Positions 58,581-64,000 of a stretch of DNA of 64,000 nucleotides are shown in pieces. The stretch covers positions 71,438,910-71,502,909 of the forward strand of contig NC_134839.1 in NCBI RefSeq assembly GCF_965363235.1. Reading direction: 5' to 3'. The stretch comes from Mytilus galloprovincialis (lineage: Eukaryota; Mollusca; Bivalvia; Mytilida; Mytilidae). Each line of letters begins with the position of its first letter. Positions within the stretch are counted from its first letter, which is position 1. The translations under genes were made by a program, and so were the position numbers. Below the pieces are notes generated by a model, which saw only the letters and a program-made list of their open reading frames with translations, did not search any database and had not been told where the DNA came from.

Positions 58581-59017
58581 CTGATTTATAACAAAACATA
58601 CGTGTTTATCATAGTGTATAACATTTTGTTCGATATTTGTAGACATTGTTTAAAACAAAAATATTTGTTATTTCAAAAATAAAAGGTTCCACATGACATG
58701 TGTACTATAATTGCTAAATCTTTAGTTTTTACTCTGTTTTACTTTATTGACAATTATTTCTGTTTATCCCTTTTTTATGGTTCGTGGCAGTGTATACCTC
58801 TCATTTATTTACTTGATATGCTATTAATTATGTTTGCGTCGTCTTAAATCGTATATTCAAATATAGTATTTTATATTCTATGTACATTAGACAGTATCAG
58901 AGTTTTTATGAAATAAATATTATTTTTTCTAGATTATTCGTGCAATAAACCATGCATTTAAAAAATAACTTTCTATATGTGTTTATTTTTATGAAAGTTA
59001 TCATAAAATAAACTGAC
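58581..59017. other. Intron between Ig exons 1 and 2
   Basis: Short AT-rich intron of 437 bp from donor GTCAGT to acceptor TATAAATCAG on the minus strand. No repeat was recognised. Confidence 0.6.
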
Positions 59018-59320
59018 CTTCAAATATGAGTATGGATACCTTGTCATCATTTTCGCCATTCTCGTTAGACACATTACACTGATAAGTACCTACGTCCTCG
59101 GGTATAAAATCAAACATAACTAGCGGTACACTATGAGAAACTCCGGAAAAATGAGTGATTTCAGCTATAATTGTTTGTCCTGTTTGTCCATGCTTGGTCC
59201 ATTTGAAACTCGTAATGTTAGTAAGCGATACAAATGAACACTCTAATGTCACATTATCATGTCTATGTACATGAATACTGCTGTTTCCGGGAGTTACATA
59301 TACGGTTGGGGGATCTGAAT
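59018..59320 (-). CDS. Ig-domain exon 1
   Basis: Acceptor GACATTTCAG, then 303 bp in phase 1 with donor GTCAGT. The exon codes for one Ig domain: SDPPTVYVTPGNSSIHVHRH, strand-B cysteine in NVTLECSF, strand-C tryptophan in SFKWTKH, and DVGTYQCNVSNENG for strands E-G. Sequons NSS, NVT, NIT and NVS suggest heavy glycosylation. A second AG six bases into the exon (ATTCAG) could give a two-residue-shorter form. The open frame continues 88 bp upstream into the intron, which explains why a simple ORF scan overextends it. Confidence 0.85.
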
Positions 59321-62169
59321 CTGAAATGTCGAAAATATTTAAAGTTTGCGTTGTTATGAAAGGCGAGAGATACAAACAAGAGAATTCAAACTCATAAACT
59401 GAAATCAATAGCGTGGCACAAAACGAAAAACTATAAAAGAACGAGTAGAACTACGGCTTGTTTTTCAAACATACTGTTATAAAGATGATACAATTAAATA
59501 TGCAAGAAATACTTTTCAAAAGAAATACACAATCAATAGAAATGTATAACACGTCTGTGAGTAACACTTCTTTAGAAGACACACAACATACTATATTACT
59601 AAATATTCGTTTTCATTGCAACACAGTTATGTGATAACAATTTGAAATATTCAAGCACCTGAACATGCTGAAGAAGTGAATTGGATTTATTTCATTTATA
59701 ATACCGGAAATGAATGTGCCTTTAACCTGTAGATAAGGAAGGAAATTCAAATAAATCTACGATTTATACCCGTAGCAAGACAAGAATATAACAGTTGTTA
59801 TCCATTCGTTTTAATGTGTTTGAGCTTTTGATTTTGCCATTTGATTTTTTGGACTTTTTGTTTAAAAATTTTCTCGGAGTTCGATAATTTTTTTATTTTA
59901 CTTTTTAACATATAATATATACATATATAAGTTGAAATTTTGCTTTGGACGAACTTTCATTAACTTTAGGTACAATGTACTATCAGATTAATATGTCTAT
60001 TGTTATTGTGCTGTTGTTTTTGTAACTAATAATATACAATGGTTGATCTTTATTCAATCATTGTTTCCAGTCTATTTCAATGTTGCGCTGTTATTTCGAA
60101 ATCAAGGTTTCAATGTAGGGTTACGCGCCCACATAAATGTTTTATATCATAGCTTATTATTTACTCATCATGCAATGAGTTGTATCATGCCCGTTATGTG
60201 TTAGATGGATGAGAGTTGTCTCGCCTGAAATCAAAATACATCTTAGACCATTCTAAGAGATTATATTGCAGCTTAAACAAATACAGACGCAAAATTGTAG
60301 GTAAAATTTTCAATCGAACATTGCATGTGGAAAACTCATGATAAGGTCCAAAGTCGAATATTATTCACGATTTAAGTTATATCAAGCCTCAGTCCGAGGA
60401 TAATTCTATAACTTCATTGATAATGGCACTAAAATCACGTGCTAGGAAGTGACATGAACAACATGACAGGAAATGATGTCATTTTGGGCAATATGCGCAA
60501 TTGTTTCTCCATAGGCGGTAATGGTAACGTTTTCTTCTGTAGCTCAGCCCATATCGTAAAGTTGTATATGTATGATGGCTTGTTTCGAAGCTGAGACATT
60601 TTTACATATCTTCAGGGTACGAAGTGTGATTCATTTTTCCGTAAATTAGCATACCTCGAAAATCCTTTCGTGATGCGGCTCTTCATGGTAAAAAGTCCCT
60701 TTTTTCACACAATAATTTCTTTGAAAATTTAACACTTTGGATACATATAATAACTCCATAGTTTTTGCACATTTATTCTAAGGTCCTATACTTTCCCGAT
60801 CAACACAAAAGGTTAAGTTCAGTCACTATTTAAAAATTGAAACATGTCCAATATGACTACACAGAGATTTTTTATTTACACACAACTTTTGTGTTCCTAA
60901 ATTGGAGGAGCATTAGGGATATTGTTCCATCTACGCGTTACAAAAAGTAGTGTCAACTCATTCATTATTCATAACCATTACTGTTCGTCAGCAATATTAT
61001 GCCACATAGGTCTCTGTGTACGGAACACGCCCGTAAACATGATGATACTCGTAGCTACATGCATGTAAGAGACCATTATCCCTAAATCTTTCGGAATATG
61101 CAGAATTTCTTTGTGATCATACGTTTATGGCCATTAACCCTACCGTCATTTAAACCTAAAAATGATACAATAGAAATAAATTCTAAAGCGCAAGCTTTGT
61201 ATAGTAGTACCTTTTCACTTGCATTTATTTGAAAAACCAAGTGTCACTTCCTGTCATGTTGCATATCATGTCACTTCCTGTTCATACATCAAATGCCATA
61301 AAACTATTGAATGTCACAAGTAATTGAATAGTATATATGATTGCGACTGCTGATGCCTCTTCAATTTGGTCAAAGGACTTCCGTTGAAGACTGTTAAACT
61401 TTGTATTGCAAGTGCGTGTTTCGGCTACACAAAGATATATTGCGCTCGAATAAACTAGTTGAAATGGCCTGATTCATATTTATGTTTCCAATAAATATAT
61501 TGACCTTTTGGATTATAGCTCTTCATCTTTTATATAAGCTTTGGATTTCAAATATTTTGGCAACGAGCATCACTGAAGAGACATGTATTGTCGAAATGCG
61601 CATTTGGTTCAGGAAACTTGGTACCGTTAATGTTATTGCTTGCTTGAGTTATTTATTATTCTTTATAAATTATTTTAAGAGGAAGTTCTTGAGATTCAAA
61701 ATATTTCATAACTTTCGATAACGTTATTGTCGATAAATGATAGACTAACTCTAACCGTACAAGATAAACGTATTACTGTTACACTTGCACACATATTTTT
61801 AAGTTGGTTACATAGTGTCATCTTGTTAAGGATCTATGTAATCATGCATGATACATATGAACTTTGGTGACGAGTATTCTGGCAGGTGCACGTACCTTGA
61901 TATAGTATTGCATTGGGACACTCGTTGGCACTTATTTTTTTTCGTTTTATGTTGTTGGTTTTTTTAATGCTTAAAACTAAATGCATGAATACCCAGATAC
62001 TTACAATTTCAATTTTGAACTTCGTCAGTTTTAAAAAGAACGTAAATTTAAATTGGTTGACAACAATAGCTGTTTTAGGTGATTCTAGATTCGACAAAGC
62101 AATCAAATTATCCTTTCTTTGAAGTTAATATGTTTTGTATTTGTTATTTCCCTGTCTAACTTAACAAAC
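59321..62169. other. Intron with repeat fragments and a spaced inverted pair
   Basis: Positions 59770-59912 are a reversed U terminus (TTTTGATTTTGCCATTTGAT, TTTCTCGGAGTTCGATAATT). Positions 60427-60475 and 61240-61292 are inverted copies (GGAAGTGACATGA and ACATGACAGGAA against TTCCTGTCATGT and TCATGTCACTTCC). Positions 61490-61660 belong to the CGAAACGCGCG repeat group. No exon is seen. Confidence 0.5.
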
Positions 62170-62226
62170 CTGTAGGACATTTGTCTAATACTAAAGTTGG
62201 TTCTTTAGCCTCGCAATCGGGATGAT
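62170..62226 (-). CDS. Candidate mini-exon upstream of Ig1
   Basis: On the minus strand TTTGTTTTCAG precedes 57 bp that read HPDCEAKEPTLVLDKCPT in phase 1 and end at a GTTTGT donor. Joining to the Ig1 exon gives the codon GAT and the readable run CPT-D-SDPPTVYV. The two cysteines could form a small disulphide loop. Support is the paired splice sites, the matching phase and the absence of stops. It is too short for a family call, and chance cannot be excluded. Confidence 0.45.
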
Positions 62227-63545
62227 CTGAAAACAAAAACCAATAAAAATGAAAAGTTGTGGCCTGGTCAATTCTATCTTTGTTTATTATACCATTTTTC
62301 TTTACTTTTCAGTTTGATCTGTCAAATTAATAACCACGACGATAATTTCAAATTATAGAACAAAATGCTTTCAATACACATTTATATAAAATCTATTAAA
62401 ATAATAATAAAATATATAAAGTTCGATTAACCGGTTCGCGTTTTTGGTATTCGATATTCTGTCCTTCCGACGGTTAACGGTTAACCGGTTAACCGTTGAC
62501 AACACTAATTTTATCAGATCAACAAACCAGTCGCACGTTGTTGTTAACCTGTAGAATACATTCAATAAAAATATTCCTTTGTATGAAATGGATGACGCGT
62601 ATTATTCTCACAGTTTTTAGAATTATAGGTAGATGTTCATGTGTTTAACTCAATTTAGAACATTAAGATATTTTATGTTGTGCCTTGCAGATGCTGCTAT
62701 TTTATGTTGTGTATTGCAGAACCTTAGTTGTTTCCTTTGTCGTTTTTCTGTTGGTCTTTTTACGATGATTTCTTTGGTACGTTTTTCATCCACTTATGAG
62801 TTCATTCTCCCTTTGAAATCTCTACTGCCTCTTGTTCATAACCTCAAAACACCTTTTATGTTAATTTGTATACTAAGATTGCTGTCTGGCTGAATATCCC
62901 CTGGTAAAATCATATTCATACTTAAAATGTGTTTTAAAGTTTAACAATGTGTTGTTGGCAATTAGTTTCGAATGTGGGGTTATTTTTCCAATCTTTTTAA
63001 TACTGGTTAATGAAATCATTACAGTGTGTACTAGCTGTTCACTATCGCGTATGATACGATTTTAACACGCCTACATAGCTAACGAATAATATGCATGAAT
63101 ATAGATAAGAACAGCACGTGTACCCATAAACTGGGAGTCGTAGATTTGTAGCATGTAACTGTGCATATGTAGTTTTGAGAATATAGAATAGATACAAAAA
63201 TATTGTTTTTAATATTAATAATCCGAGCAAGTAAAAGACGGATTTACCATAAGCTTAAGGAGTCACTACAGATATTTTGTTATCACATAATTTTGAAGTA
63301 AGTTTTATTCTGCACAGTTTGTAAAAATCCCAAAGTCATTTTCATATCACAACACGGAGTAAATTGATAATGAACTTATGTAAATAAAAGCACATGGTAA
63401 TTAATCTAAATATATAGGTATTTAGGATGGTCTAATATGTCAATCATCTGTTGATACCAGTGTCCAGTTGTTAATCCCTGACCACAAGATAGTGTAGTCT
63501 TATCTAATTGTTGTGCAACAAAATTATTTATATAACATGGAAAAA
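62227..63545. other. No exon recognised; TTAACCGGTTAACC palindrome at 62430-62505
   Basis: This region is upstream of the mini-exon on the minus strand. The words GGTTAACGGTTAACCGG and TTAACCGTT form overlapping palindromes near 62470-62500. The small frames at 62633-62893 (+) and 63042-63230 (-) show no motif. Confidence 0.4.
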
Positions 63546-63760
63546 TAAAGGCAGTAGTATACCGCTGTTCAAAACTCATAAATCCATGGACAAAAAACAA
63601 AATCGGGGTAACAAACTAAAACCGAGGGAAACGCATTAAATATAAGAGGAGAACAACGACACAACACTAAAATGTAACACACACAGAAACGGACCAAGCA
63701 TCAGACAAAATCCCACGAGAATAACAAATATAACATCAAAACCAAATACAAGAGAAAATC
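63546..63760 (+). repeat. Dispersed repeat R2, copy 2
   Basis: Nearly identical to 3060-3270 (CATAAATCCATGGACAAAAA, AAATCGGGGTAACAAACTAA, GCATCAGACAAAATCCCACG). The rest of the window to 64000 shows no recognised content. Confidence 0.8.
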
Positions 63761-64000
63761 TAAAGGGAAAAAATCTACAAAAAATGGGGAAAAATATTAT
63801 GGAAAAGAGTGGGAAAGAAGTTTTGAAAGCTTTGACTGTCTGTATAAATTTCCTCTCTTTAGTCTTCATTTAAATACAGTGTTATGCATTTTAACCATTT
63901 TTCAGTTGATGTGTAAATTTTTCAGTTCCATTAAATCAGGTGGGAAAGTGTATTTTCAAGAAGAGGGTGGTCTTGATCTTTTTATGAACATGTTTTTGAT

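Larger units (their letters stand above)
49286..62226 (-). other. Gene span: single-pass membrane Ig-superfamily protein
   Basis: Seven exons fit one transcript: mini-exon 62170-62226, Ig exons 59018-59320, 58302-58580, 54649-54939, 52675-52959 and 51402-51719, and terminal exon 49286-49608. Every exon starts after a CAG acceptor, and every internal exon ends at a GT (one GC) donor in phase 1. The junction codons join cleanly in order (GAT, GAA, TAT, GTC, GAC, TCT), giving about 615 residues. The product would have five extracellular Ig domains rich in N-glycosylation sequons, one membrane span and a tail of about 17 residues, fitting an adhesion or recognition receptor. No closer function can be given. 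The signal peptide and start are not in view. Confidence 0.82.

Overview
This is an AT-rich, intron-rich, repeat-dominated animal DNA window. It has no operons and no bacterial-style genes. The organism is most likely a bivalve mollusc, probably a marine mussel of the Mytilus type. That rests on phase-1 immunoglobulin (Ig) exons with a molluscan-looking membrane tail, and on many interspersed repeats that I recall as typical of mussel DNA. It is recollection plus inference, because no database search was possible. Most long open frames here are chance frames inside repeats.

1-8.2 kb: repeats only. Palindromic TACGGTCC clusters come first, then the first copy of a repeat called R1 here (791-2540) and the first copy of a long repeat called U here (about 4500-7430), which carries a 208-bp TA-flanked MITE.

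8.2-17.4 kb: a second copy of U, split by two related 3.65-3.84 kb TTAA-flanked elements. Undisturbed sites in other U copies define their borders. Each element carries, on the minus strand, a different broken part of a P2X7-cytoplasmic-domain-like zinc-binding gene. One copy also holds a 33-bp palindromic insertion with an 8-bp target duplication.

17.4-31 kb: a long foldback element (17650-18512), a cluster of ATTCGTTATTACGA-type palindromes, a small hairpin MITE, a second R1 copy split by a 1.96-kb terminal-inverted-repeat element, then further U copies including a 1.09-kb tandem duplication.

31-45 kb: retroelement relics. A 5'-truncated plus-strand LINE tail (31230-32303) is followed by a minus-strand LINE with its endonuclease part at about 43505-44430 and its reverse transcriptase part at 41985-42805. 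Between these lies the C-terminal tail of a different reverse transcriptase, fused in frame with the LINE linker. Next to the LINE part is an array of about 23 copies of a 134-bp unit (38893-41967).

48.5-62.3 kb, minus strand: the one convincing host gene. It encodes a single-pass membrane Ig-superfamily protein. A 19-residue mini-exon, five Ig-domain exons and a terminal membrane exon all use phase-1 junctions and splice in frame with one another. The terminal exon lies in a 420-bp tandem duplication that yields two further candidate last exons, one with a membrane span and one ending before it, so membrane and soluble forms are possible. Introns carry a tRNA-derived SINE, MITEs and retroelement fragments. 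The 5' end (signal peptide, promoter) is not seen and probably lies beyond 64 kb.
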